Positions 8,901 to 15,933 of a stretch of 27,935 nucleotides of DNA are shown here, piece by piece; the stretch's first letter is position 1, and every line of letters starts with the position of its first letter. The stretch covers positions 1-27,935 of IMG/VR virus record IMGVR_UViG_3300025889_000744; one strand, given 5' to 3'. The position numbers and the translations under genes are program-made. A model generated the notes under the pieces. The model made no database searches. It was not told where the DNA came from and saw only the letters and a list, made by a program, of their open reading frames with translations. The DNA is from a virus.

Positions 8901-11691
8901 GGGGAGATACACTAACGAAGTTATTCTTAATCCATCAGCTGCCTCCGGCTTAAAACCCTTACTGCATTCTAATCCTAAATCTAGTGTGTTCTTCCTGTTG
9001 ATGGGCTATCCGGCTGCATTTACAAATACTATTCTTAAAAAAGCTGTTAGTAAAATGGTAGACAATCCTGTTGGTAATGTCCCCAAAACATTTGCTGCTG
9101 CTTACATTATGACTGAGACAGCTAGGTTTACTAACTGGGCTAGAAGCCACGGAACAAGCGAAGAAGACGGGCCAGAAGCTGCATACCAAAAAGCATTCTT
9201 GCGTTGGGGCGGTGCTGGTTCTTATCTTGATATGTTTCAGAGGGCGCAGACAAGTGCAAAATATTATGACACTGGTACAATAAATTATATTGCTGCTCCC
9301 TTTGGGCCGTTAGCTGGGGATGCATTGAAGCTGGTTAAAACTGGAAATATTGCAGAATTTGTTGGAACAAAAGTTCCGGGTTATGGTGCGATATCTACAG
9401 TAGGCGGTCAGGAAGCTTTAGATAATTATAGAAAGTTTTTAAGGGATGCGGATAAAAATATAAAAGAAGCCGTAACGCCTAAAGAAGAAAAGCCGTTTAG
9501 CATGTATGCTAAGGGAGGTGTTGTATTAGACGTTCCTAAAGTTCCTGAAGAACCCGATGAGCGTATAGATAAAATGACAGGACTACCTTATAACGAACAG
9601 GCGGGTGCTGCTTTCATTGATGAAGAAGATCGTCAAGGTTTTGCTTTGGGCGGGAAGATCGCACAAAAAGTTGGTAAACCTATAAGTGATTTTTTAAGGA
9701 AGGCTTTAGTAAGTGAAGAACCTTTGGATAAGATAGCTAACCCAAAATATTTCAATTTAGATGAAGACACTTTCTATGGGCTGACCACAGCAGTAGAAGA
9801 AACAAAAGTTAAGTTTGATTTGAACAAGGTAACTGATCCAGATGACTATCAGTTTGATGAAGCCAATGATTATTTAACTGAAGTGTACCGCGAAATAACT
9901 GGGGAATCACCAGCAGAAGCCCCATTAGGACGTATACTTGATTATGAAGAGGCAGTAACAGAACCTTATATTACACGGACAAAGCAAAGTGAAGAAATTC
10001 TCAATCCTAAAGTTGAGTCTATAAGAGAAGATATGTATCTGCTAGAACTAGAGGCTAAAAACAATCCTGAAATTATGGATATGGTAGATGAAGTTTTTGG
10101 TGATATGCCACAGGGTACTAGTTTAGAATATACCCCGCCTGTCGTAAGTGAAGCATCTAGAAATAAAAGTAGGAAGGCGTTTACCGAAAGGTCTGATAAA
10201 AAAGAACCTGTCTATAGAGCAACCAGTTCGGGACAAGATACTGAATTTGATATTGCAATAGCAGGTTCTGATGAAATAGGTATGCATGTAGGGTCTTCAG
10301 GCTCATCTCATATCATAGCTAGACAGGCTATGTATGATAAAATGGACGCACCAGATTTTCTAGCGCAGCAATTTACCAAAAAAGAAACAGATAGATTCTT
10401 TAAAGATCAGTCGGATGTAGCCAGAACCGAACCATTTATTAACCCAATAGCTATGCAAAAAGGATATATACAGGTTCGTAATCCGCTTGAATTAGAGGAT
10501 ATTGGTCGTTGGGATGTTTATACTAGGTTAGGTGATCCTCGCGAAAAAACTAAAACTATGCGGGCTATAGTTGCACAGTCTGCTAGGCTGACTAATATGT
10601 CAGATGAAAAAAGAAAAGAAGCTTTATCTGGTTTGGAACGTCTGGCTAAAGATGTTTTAGATGCTAATATATATGGGCAGCCTACTGATCCAGTAGATAG
10701 ATTAAAAGTATGGGCATTCTCTAAAAGATTTAGAGAAGAGTTAGAAAAGCTGGGATTTGATTCTATAAAGTATAAGAATGAGGTTGAACTTTCTGCCCCC
10801 GGAGAAGACCCCTATTCTTATATATTGTTCAAGCCGAATCAGTTTAAAACTTTCAATGCTTCATTGTTTGATATAAATGATCCAAGAAGTAACTATGTTG
10901 AAGGCGGTAAAATAGCTAAGTCTATCTTCCAATCTATTGCTAACAAGCTGAGAAAGGGGGCTGACGTAGCAGGTACACAGGCCACTCGTTTCTTTGGCAT
11001 GACACCGGAAGATATCCAGTGGGCTAAATCACTCGGCATGAAATATGGTCAGCGAGAAGAGATGGACGGGCGGGGAGACGCAGCACGACATCTTGCTTTA
11101 GGTTGGTTGGCTAAAAATTCTAAACGCCCAGAGACAGCCAAGTTCTTTATCAATGCTAGAGAAGTTATATCCAACGTCCCTGAACGGGAAATGGATCAGT
11201 TTAATAACAACCTTGGTTTTGCTATGGATGCCCGGGATAGGGCTGAAGCAGAGGAGCGTATAACCAAACTGATAGATGAGCAGCAAGCCCGCTATATGAC
11301 TCCCGCCCAAAGTCAGGAGTTACATGGTTATAAAAAAGGCGGTTACATACATCCAGAAAACTTTGAATTCTTACAAAGCTACCATGATGCAGTAGTGCGT
11401 GGTGGTATGGCTGGAAAGATGGAGGGAGATGATGTAACCATGTACATCAAAGGGCTGGGAGTAAATGGTAAGGAGTATCTACTTCCTAGCTATGACCCCG
11501 AAAAGGGCACAATACTTTCAGATAAAGGGACTGTAATGAAATTCAAAAAGCTGATAGATACTGGTGTTATCAAAGGCTATGACAGTCCTGAACAAGCCGA
11601 AGAAGAACGTAAAAAGATGTATGATGTTATTGTCAAAAAACGTCAGAAGCGAGTACATGGTGGTAAGGTCATGAAGGCGTGTGCAGTATGA
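5989..11691 (+). CDS. Giant modular internal virion / ejection protein (1900 residues) with ADP-ribosyltransferase-like domain
   Basis: Residues 1-1174 form the body: a charged N-terminus, then Gly/Ala-rich hydrophobic segments at roughly 145-260 that could contact membrane, then long helical stretches. This fits the last large internal virion protein of T7-like phages (gp16 position). The C-terminal third is a chain of modules, each opened by a Gly-Gly motif at residues 1176, 1221, 1639, 1784 and 1891. The first carries EPDERIDKMTG. The second (about 1405-1635) has VYRAT, GMHVGSS and YILFKPNQFK..LFDINDP, the layout of phage polyvalent-protein ADP-ribosyltransferases. The third (about 1690-1783) has GDAARH and MDQFNNN, resembling DUF6973. 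The fourth (1785-1890) is a conserved-looking unit of unknown role. No good ribosome site precedes the ATG. The stop overlaps the lysin start as ATGA. Module names are inference from motif layout. Confidence 0.75.
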   Translation: MPIINKKKARTTLTEEDYQTNFDNAISYYENNKETFDNYQPSEEIRVQPTVSMLDNDADFQNDVEMLATYFGSNQSALGSLFTGNAINPDYREFLRDGDWRLTSVIDRAKAMEDAPEEVKAAYKRVRTSWDNADLKGYGQYLEALKDGTIDAVTDPFTLISMLAVPLTGGGTAAAATLAKEGVKKKAMQTLSNIALAKTAGTGAVGGGISGAAWSGVDDFYRQQTELSAGMIDEFSNARLATAIGLGGTFGAGLGAVVGGWTNKAAQKVENQLIPETRRLTYQGENVGKPTLFLEKLITGDEGLPFAGDVTEELTSLLKRIPIRSASIDEAGELTGTRGFPVDLDINKWEVVDDVAARLTKKYGGGEATQQELADLLRSYLNTAKRKNLNGEQIIEGLQSVFLDYRTAAFREGTPLPTTARYQPFEGGVGRVDRVGRPEPDRIVTRSKVDDPLETQGLIPNAEENAAQKLGNRLLFNTGRLLNKLNATVLAGRATDLISPYTKHSKIAAELEKRLRYDSPIKITGSKVGVDDVLQEDYFETFRTNYGKFVTDFKFIYEPIVLNAKGELGDNVNDFLIKALRTGEMPKEASPILQQAAKKIRALFDERGVAMGMEDIPENYMPRLWKRSAIENNQSEFESMLVKSGYSADEANSITESMINKNMDMLIADGGPSDTIFLKPRVLEKITNDDMFSKFLENDLRVIVNEYGSQSARRIAKQNILGIKNESEFKKYWLESIKKELQNADFTNTDIAKAQKDILDVYRSITGENLDRFGSTGQSIVDAYSLGTRVALLPLATLSSLTEIFINISKAGVRNTAKGFFGASENSFKTISTQAKNKLLKEGYTEPEIWREMQEIGLAMDQAAADVTDRLAGEALSTGRMRKLNNVFFRANMLDQWTKFVQMSSYISGKNMIVDNIEAIGQNQGLAASRRIMNKRRELAEFGIKVDDALAWYNGGMQTDDPFMKQIQKGAGRYTNEVILNPSAASGLKPLLHSNPKSSVFFLLMGYPAAFTNTILKKAVSKMVDNPVGNVPKTFAAAYIMTETARFTNWARSHGTSEEDGPEAAYQKAFLRWGGAGSYLDMFQRAQTSAKYYDTGTINYIAAPFGPLAGDALKLVKTGNIAEFVGTKVPGYGAISTVGGQEALDNYRKFLRDADKNIKEAVTPKEEKPFSMYAKGGVVLDVPKVPEEPDERIDKMTGLPYNEQAGAAFIDEEDRQGFALGGKIAQKVGKPISDFLRKALVSEEPLDKIANPKYFNLDEDTFYGLTTAVEETKVKFDLNKVTDPDDYQFDEANDYLTEVYREITGESPAEAPLGRILDYEEAVTEPYITRTKQSEEILNPKVESIREDMYLLELEAKNNPEIMDMVDEVFGDMPQGTSLEYTPPVVSEASRNKSRKAFTERSDKKEPVYRATSSGQDTEFDIAIAGSDEIGMHVGSSGSSHIIARQAMYDKMDAPDFLAQQFTKKETDRFFKDQSDVARTEPFINPIAMQKGYIQVRNPLELEDIGRWDVYTRLGDPREKTKTMRAIVAQSARLTNMSDEKRKEALSGLERLAKDVLDANIYGQPTDPVDRLKVWAFSKRFREELEKLGFDSIKYKNEVELSAPGEDPYSYILFKPNQFKTFNASLFDINDPRSNYVEGGKIAKSIFQSIANKLRKGADVAGTQATRFFGMTPEDIQWAKSLGMKYGQREEMDGRGDAARHLALGWLAKNSKRPETAKFFINAREVISNVPEREMDQFNNNLGFAMDARDRAEAEERITKLIDEQQARYMTPAQSQELHGYKKGGYIHPENFEFLQSYHDAVVRGGMAGKMEGDDVTMYIKGLGVNGKEYLLPSYDPEKGTILSDKGTVMKFKKLIDTGVIKGYDSPEQAEEERKKMYDVIVKKRQKRVHGGKVMKACAV

Positions 11692-12044
11692 AGTACTTTA
11701 CAGAGAATGAACTGAAGTGTTCCCACTGCGGGGAACAGGGCATGAACGATGACTTCATGCAGAAAGTAGAAAAGCTGCGTGAGGAGTTAGGGTTTCCCTT
11801 TCCCGTTACCAGCGCATACCGCTGCCCGGAACATCCAATAGAAGCTAAAAAATCTACTCCGGGCGCACATGCTAGTGGTCGTGCAATAGATATAGGCGTA
11901 ACCCATGAGAACGCCTATAAGCTAGTACAGGCTGCTCTCAATTCCGGGTTTACTGGTATAGGTATTAACCAGAAAGGCTCAGGCCGTTTCATCCACATCG
12001 ATGATCTAGATGAAGGCATTCGTCCTACAGTCTGGAGTTATTAA
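11688..12044 (+). CDS. M15-family zinc peptidase, putative endolysin
   Basis: 118 residues from the ATG at 11688, chosen because it overlaps the previous stop as ATGA and has AAGG about 10 bases upstream; a GTG at 11679 has no spacing for a ribosome site. The fold signature is peptidase M15 (M15_3-like): H61-x2-G-x-A-x-D68 (HASGRAID) and H103-I-D105 supply the zinc ligands and catalytic region, and SAYRCPEHP is the usual preceding segment. C11-x2-C14 in the N-terminus is common in phage members. Such enzymes cut peptide cross-links in peptidoglycan. It is the last gene of the late block, the usual place for a lysis gene, and its end overlaps the convergent - strand gene by 20 bases. No signal peptide is seen, so release would need a holin, which is not confidently identified here. 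Confidence 0.85.
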   Translation: MKYFTENELKCSHCGEQGMNDDFMQKVEKLREELGFPFPVTSAYRCPEHPIEAKKSTPGAHASGRAIDIGVTHENAYKLVQAALNSGFTGIGINQKGSGRFIHIDDLDEGIRPTVWSY

Positions 12045-12243
12045 ACGCACATATCTCATCTTCAAGATATTTGTGTAGCCCCTCCAACTTTAACTCAGCC
12101 TCGCTAATTGCTTTATAAATTAGCGGGGCATCTTCTTTTTTGAACACTTTATTTATTTTATCTTTAGGCAGCATACTCATTTCTGTTATCAGGTCACCCT
12201 GCAAATTAATAAGTAACTTAAAAGATATTAGATTCCCTTCCAT
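12025..12243 (-). CDS. Small hypothetical protein, last gene of the - strand block
   Basis: 72 residues, ATG at 12243 inside the last codons of nrdB (16-base overlap). The translation is protein-like: an amphipathic, Leu/Ile-rich first third (LISFKLLINLQGDLITEM) followed by a charged helical segment with Lys and Glu. There are no cysteine pairs, so it is not a glutaredoxin or thioredoxin, which would be the common neighbour of NrdB. Its last 20 bases overlap the end of the convergent lysin gene, and its coding region also contains the + strand late terminator, so part of its sequence is doubly constrained. Function unknown. Confidence 0.6.
   Translation of the reverse strand: MEGNLISFKLLINLQGDLITEMSMLPKDKINKVFKKEDAPLIYKAISEAELKLEGLHKYLEDEICAFNNSRL
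12098..12141 (+). terminator. Rho-independent terminator of the late (+ strand) operon
   Basis: Arms 12098-12109 and 12118-12129 form a 12-bp stem with one G-U pair and an 8-base loop, followed by TCTTCTTTTTT at 12131-12141. It lies 54 bases past the lysin stop. On the - strand the G-U becomes an A-C mismatch and there is no U-run, so it should act only on + strand transcripts. It sits inside the coding region of the convergent gene 12025-12243. Confidence 0.7.
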
Positions 12244-13196
12244 ACCACATTCTCCTGCTTACCACGCAGTCCTGCTTTCATGTAGGCTGTTGCCCTACCT
12301 TCAAAAAAGTTTTGGTGTTCAACGCCAAGCACATCATCCAACCAGTGCAGTGGGTTGTCCTTAACCTTGTAGTTGGGCTTGAGACCCAGCTGTAGCAGTC
12401 TACGGTCAGCTATATAATGAACATAATCACCCATTTCTGATCGGGTTAATCCTCGGATATCACCCATCTCAAACACTAAATCCAAGAACTTTTGCTCCAA
12501 CCTGACCATGTCCCGGCATGCCTGATAGATTTCTTTCTTGAAATCATCTGTCCAAATATCCAGATTCTCCTGAATAAACTCCCGGAACAGGCGGGTCATC
12601 GCTTCTACATGCAGAGACTCATCTTTGATACTGTAACTAACTATCTGGCCCATGCCCTTCATACGCCCAAAGCGGGGGAAGTTTAGCAGGATAACAAAGC
12701 TGCTGAACAACTGTAGCCCCTCGGTGAAGGCACTGTACACGGCGAGGTTCTTAGCAATTGAACCTTTGTCCTTCACTGATATGCGTAGGCTGTTGACATA
12801 CTCATGCTTGTCGGACATCTCCTCGTACTCAGCAAAGGCTTTGTATTCTATCTCGGGCATACCTACCGTATCCAACAACAGGCTGTAGGCGTGTTGATGA
12901 ATAGACTCCATGTTGGCGAATGCGCCCATCATCATCCGGGCTTCCGGCTTCTTGAAGATGCGCATGTAGCGGTCAATGTAACCACTACCTACATCCACAT
13001 CTGACTGAGTGAACAACCTAAATATCTGCGTCAGAAGGTTCTTCTCCTCGTTACTCATGTCCTGCCAATCCTTAACATCATTGTGCAGGGGTACATCCTC
13101 TGGGAACCAGTGCATCTGGTTCTGCTGGAAGTAGTAGTCAAACATCCACGGGTAGTCAAAAGGCTTGTAGTAATCTCTAGTGCTAAGTAAACTCAT
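12228..13196 (-). CDS. nrdB: Ribonucleotide reductase class I, small (radical) subunit
   Basis: 322 residues, AGGAG 8 bases before the ATG. It holds the di-iron site and tyrosyl radical that start ribonucleotide reduction by NrdA. By spacing against E. coli NrdB, the ligands are D66, E97, H100, E159, E193 and H196, and the radical tyrosine is Y104 (E97-SI-H100-QHA-Y104; second half-site KDESLH). All are present, so the subunit should be active. It is a little shorter than E. coli NrdB (376). The C-terminus (RATAYMKAGLRG and beyond) should carry the NrdA-docking tail. nrdA lies upstream, separated by three tiny genes rather than directly adjacent. Radical tyrosine and ligand set point to class Ia/b, requiring oxygen. 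Confidence 0.95.
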   Translation of the reverse strand: MSLLSTRDYYKPFDYPWMFDYYFQQNQMHWFPEDVPLHNDVKDWQDMSNEEKNLLTQIFRLFTQSDVDVGSGYIDRYMRIFKKPEARMMMGAFANMESIHQHAYSLLLDTVGMPEIEYKAFAEYEEMSDKHEYVNSLRISVKDKGSIAKNLAVYSAFTEGLQLFSSFVILLNFPRFGRMKGMGQIVSYSIKDESLHVEAMTRLFREFIQENLDIWTDDFKKEIYQACRDMVRLEQKFLDLVFEMGDIRGLTRSEMGDYVHYIADRRLLQLGLKPNYKVKDNPLHWLDDVLGVEHQNFFEGRATAYMKAGLRGKQENVVWKGI

Positions 13197-13211
13197 TCGT
13201 TATCTCCTTCT

Positions 13212-13412
13212 TTATTTTTTATAATCCACACCAAAATGACCAAGCACTGTCTTCAAATGCTTGGCAAGTTTCTTATAATACTTCCTGTCTTCTTTAAGCG
13301 CGTAGTTTTTTTTAAAACATCTGGCATTGTCAAGCGTACGCTCCAACTCTTTGACTATAAGTTGATCAAGACAATCTTCATCAACATCAATATTTAACGT
13401 AATTTTAGCCAT
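13212..13412 (-). CDS. Small hypothetical protein between nrdA and nrdB
   Basis: 66 residues from the ATG at 13412, chosen because GAGG lies 9 bases upstream and the upstream in-frame extension (to 13532) runs entirely inside the preceding gene. The protein has a short beta-like start (AKITLNIDVDEDCLDQLIVKEL) and then Lys-rich helices ending in HLKTVLGHFGV. This layout recalls small phage proteins of unknown function whose C-terminus reads like LKxVLxYY. It overlaps the previous gene by 8 bases and is 15 bases before nrdB, so it is certainly co-transcribed with the reductase genes. No metal site or catalytic motif seen. Confidence 0.65.
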   Translation of the reverse strand: MAKITLNIDVDEDCLDQLIVKELERTLDNARCFKKNYALKEDRKYYKKLAKHLKTVLGHFGVDYKK

Positions 13413-13587
13413 TGCCTTTTTCCTCACCATAATGAAATTGTCCAAACTCTTCCCAATATTCTTTGTGGCACTTACGTTCATGATAACAGTTGAAGCATGT
13501 GCCAGTAAGATCATCAAACTCTGGTGTCTCACAGATGTCTAACTTTTCCAATGTTCCCCAAGAATTGGGATCGCATTTGCATTCCAT
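13405..13587 (-). CDS. Small cysteine-rich, putative zinc-binding protein
   Basis: 60 residues, ATG at 13587 with AGG seven bases upstream. Six cysteines are arranged as C3-x-C5 at the N-terminus, one near residue 19, then TGTCFNCYHERKCH (C-x2-C-x5-C), with acidic stretches between. The spacing suggests one structural zinc site or a small redox module. Its place between nrdA and nrdB raises the possibility of a reductant or assembly partner for the reductase, but there is no classical CPYC or CGPC redox motif, so this is only a guess. Overlaps the next gene by 8 bases. Confidence 0.6.
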   Translation of the reverse strand: MECKCDPNSWGTLEKLDICETPEFDDLTGTCFNCYHERKCHKEYWEEFGQFHYGEEKGNG

Positions 13588-13589
13588 AA

Positions 13590-13742
13590 CTACCTGCCTT
13601 GGCCCCGGTATTTTTTGTGCGAAGCCTTTTGATATTTACTCATCGTGCTACGTTTGATATTACCTCGTCCGATGGACGTACCTTTTACGCCCTTGCCTTC
13701 TTTTATAAGTTTGTTAGCTTCTTTAATTGTATTCTTACCCAT
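13590..13742 (-). CDS. Tiny basic protein (50 residues) downstream of nrdA
   Basis: ATG at 13742, five bases after the nrdA stop, with AAGG in the nrdA stop region as ribosome site; TAG at 13590-13592. The product (MGKNTIKEANKLIKEGKGVK at the N-terminus, ending KYRGQGR) is about one-third Lys/Arg with almost no acidic residues. It fills what would otherwise be a 150-base gap in a block with no other gap that size. Possibly a nucleic-acid-binding peptide. Function unknown. Confidence 0.55.
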   Translation of the reverse strand: MGKNTIKEANKLIKEGKGVKGTSIGRGNIKRSTMSKYQKASHKKYRGQGR

Positions 13743-13747
13743 TGTAA

Positions 13748-15640
13748 CTAACCTTCACAACTTAAACAAACACCCAGATCAATGCGGGGAATCTTAATGT
13801 TAACATTCTCTGCTGACCTAGCAGCATCAGACCGCAGGTAGTACAGCGACTTCAGCTTCTTGGCCCCGGCCCAGTGTACATCATTCACATATTGAAGATA
13901 CTCATCGTGAACCTGCTGCGGTTCCGTGGCTTTAGGCGGGACAAAGAATAGGTTAACACTCTGGCTCTGGCAGATATAATCCTGACGCTGATGTGCATGT
14001 TCAATAATCCATATCTGGTTTATCTCGGGGGCAGTTTTAAATATCTCTTTCTGATCCTCGGTAAAGATATCCATGTGTTGAATAGACCCGCCGTGGGCCG
14101 AAATATCCCGCCAAATTTCATCACGTTTTTTCTGGCTACCCGGGAACATCTCAAAGATTAAATCGTCTAAGTATTTATTCTTGACCTTAAAGCTGCCCGA
14201 CAGGGTTTTATGTGTGTACACATTAGCCCGGAACGGTTCAATAGAGGGGCTTGTACCACCACATATAATTGAACTGGAGGCATTAGGAGCCACCGCCATG
14301 AGATGTGCGTTGCGCCTGTTGCTACCGCTTACATCGGGAGCCTCCCCTCTTGCAGCAGCCAGCTGTTCTGTGGCCTCAACTGCCTTAGTCTTAATGTTAT
14401 TGAATGCCCTGTGGTTGAATGCCGTGGCGTACATGCTTTCAAACGGGATGTGGTGTGCCTGAAGATAGGTATGAAATCCCATCGCTCCTAGGCCCACAGA
14501 ACGCTCCCTGTAGGCAGAATAAGCTGCCTTTGTGTAGCCCTCCATGCCCGGCTTAACGTAGCTTTTAAATCGTTTAAAGTTAGCTGTGTACCCGCCCAAG
14601 TTGTTAGTGTCCACGATAGCTGCAATGAAATGCTCTAGCACGTTATCCAGCATTGTGATCAGGTCGGGGATGAAATTATCGTCATCGCTCCACTGGTCAT
14701 AGTATTCTAAGTTAACACTGGACAGGCAGCAGACAGCTGTCCTTTCTTCATTGGTTGCTAGGGTTATTTCAGAACAAAGATTACTTTGCTTTATTTGAAG
14801 CCCCAAGTCTTTCTGTTGTTTGGGCAGGGCTGCATTGCAGGTATCAATGTTAACAATGTAAGGCTCCCCGGTTTCTGCCCGGGTGTTAATGATCTGAAAC
14901 CACAAATCACGGGCCGACACGGTCTTGACCGCAGTGTTGCTCTTGGGGTCTATCAGCCTCCATTCGCTGTCATTCTCTACGGCATCCAAGAAATCGTTAG
15001 TCAGGTTAACTGCGTTGTGCAGGTTGAGGCACTTGCGGTTGATGTCCCCACCAGTAGTCTTGCGCATGGCTATAAACTCTTCTATCTCTGGATGACTGAT
15101 ATCCATGTAAGCAGCGTAGCTACCCCGCCGTGTAACGCCTTGGTTGAAGGCCAGCATCTGGCTGTCTACAACGTGCATGAAAGGGATGGAACCAGTAGAC
15201 TTACTACCGTGAGTAGTATCCACACCATTACTCCGCACATGGCCCCAATAACCACCGATCCCTCCACCTGTGCTTGCCAGCCATATGTTCTCATCATAAT
15301 GAGCAGAAAGACCGTGGCGGGAATCAGGAACAAAATTAAGAAAGCAGCTGATAGGTAGGCCACGGCTAGTTCCCCCGTTACTAAGGATAGGAGTGCTAAA
15401 CATGAACCACATATTACTAGCATAGGTATAAAGTCGCTGTGCAAGACCGAAATCAGTAACCCCTTTGTACGTTGCCCCGTATACAGCAGCCCTAGCAAAA
15501 GCTTCTTGAGCATGAGTTTCTCCTTCCCAGAAATATCTATCTTTCAATGTCGCAATTGCAAAAGCATCCAGTAAAGCCTCCTTGTCGTAATCTATTTTTA
15601 ATCCTAGATATTCCTGCACACCTAATTTGTCATTACTCAC
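13748..15640 (-). CDS. nrdA: Ribonucleotide reductase class I, large (catalytic) subunit
   Basis: 630 residues, GTG start overlapping the previous stop as GTGA. It reduces ribonucleotides to deoxyribonucleotides for phage DNA synthesis. Active-site residues visible: C99 (PISC) and C304 (VCCLS) as the redox pair, N287-L-C289-S-E291 as the radical cysteine loop, Y600-Y601 (LYYLR) of the radical path, and the C-terminal shuttle pair C625-x2-C628 (CLSCEG). The N-terminal ATP-cone (about 90 residues in E. coli NrdA, which is 761 long) is absent: the protein starts straight in the helical domain that precedes the barrel. The enzyme should therefore lack dATP shut-off at the activity site. Encoded with nrdB and a DUF3310 gene, forming a nucleotide supply cluster. 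Confidence 0.95.
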   Translation of the reverse strand: MSNDKLGVQEYLGLKIDYDKEALLDAFAIATLKDRYFWEGETHAQEAFARAAVYGATYKGVTDFGLAQRLYTYASNMWFMFSTPILSNGGTSRGLPISCFLNFVPDSRHGLSAHYDENIWLASTGGGIGGYWGHVRSNGVDTTHGSKSTGSIPFMHVVDSQMLAFNQGVTRRGSYAAYMDISHPEIEEFIAMRKTTGGDINRKCLNLHNAVNLTNDFLDAVENDSEWRLIDPKSNTAVKTVSARDLWFQIINTRAETGEPYIVNIDTCNAALPKQQKDLGLQIKQSNLCSEITLATNEERTAVCCLSSVNLEYYDQWSDDDNFIPDLITMLDNVLEHFIAAIVDTNNLGGYTANFKRFKSYVKPGMEGYTKAAYSAYRERSVGLGAMGFHTYLQAHHIPFESMYATAFNHRAFNNIKTKAVEATEQLAAARGEAPDVSGSNRRNAHLMAVAPNASSSIICGGTSPSIEPFRANVYTHKTLSGSFKVKNKYLDDLIFEMFPGSQKKRDEIWRDISAHGGSIQHMDIFTEDQKEIFKTAPEINQIWIIEHAHQRQDYICQSQSVNLFFVPPKATEPQQVHDEYLQYVNDVHWAGAKKLKSLYYLRSDAARSAENVNIKIPRIDLGVCLSCEG

Positions 15641-15933
15641 GGCACAATTCCTTCCTTGATAATTGTGGACATCATACGCTTTTCATACCATTCAGCCTTG
15701 CGTAAGTCTTCAATTCCATTTTTGTATCTGAACCTCCAGCGATACTTCAAGCTGTTGCCCCGGCAGTAACCTACAAATTCCTCGGGCGAAAGCATTGCGC
15801 GGATAGCATCAATACATTCAATATTGCCTTGGTTATAATGGGCGGGAGAGTTAACAATATCATGTTGCTTTTCTGCCCTCAGTTTCTGTCCTACTGCATA
15901 CCACTCTTCTGGTGTTGCGTTATCAATAGACAT
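15637..15933 (-). CDS. DUF3310 protein (T7 gp1.7 nucleotide-kinase-like)
   Basis: 98 residues. The C-terminal two-thirds has the DUF3310 signature: VNSPAHYNQGNIECIDAI, then a helix, GNSLKYRWRFRYKNG, and DLRKAEWYEKRM. In T7 the protein carrying this domain, gp1.7, is a nucleotide kinase that phosphorylates dTMP and dGMP; many phage copies are annotated by that analogy, and the present protein is shorter, so catalytic activity is an inference. The ATG overlaps the endonuclease stop as TAATG, and its own stop overlaps the nrdA start as GTGA, so its translation is coupled to both. The context, directly ahead of ribonucleotide reductase, supports a role in making DNA precursors. Confidence 0.85.
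   Translation of the reverse strand: MSIDNATPEEWYAVGQKLRAEKQHDIVNSPAHYNQGNIECIDAIRAMLSPEEFVGYCRGNSLKYRWRFRYKNGIEDLRKAEWYEKRMMSTIIKEGIVP

Noticed and set aside
13413-13532. N-terminal extension of the 66-residue protein to 13532
   Set aside because: The extension lies wholly inside the upstream gene, starts at a non-ATG codon, and the ATG at 13412 has a ribosome site.
13596-13617. GC-rich GGCCCCGG followed by T-run as a + strand terminator
   Set aside because: The palindrome has essentially no loop and cannot form a usable stem; it is inside the 50-residue coding frame.
14786-15358. 190-codon + strand frame opposite nrdA
   Set aside because: Antisense to a complete, motif-intact NrdA; no start signal or family resemblance.
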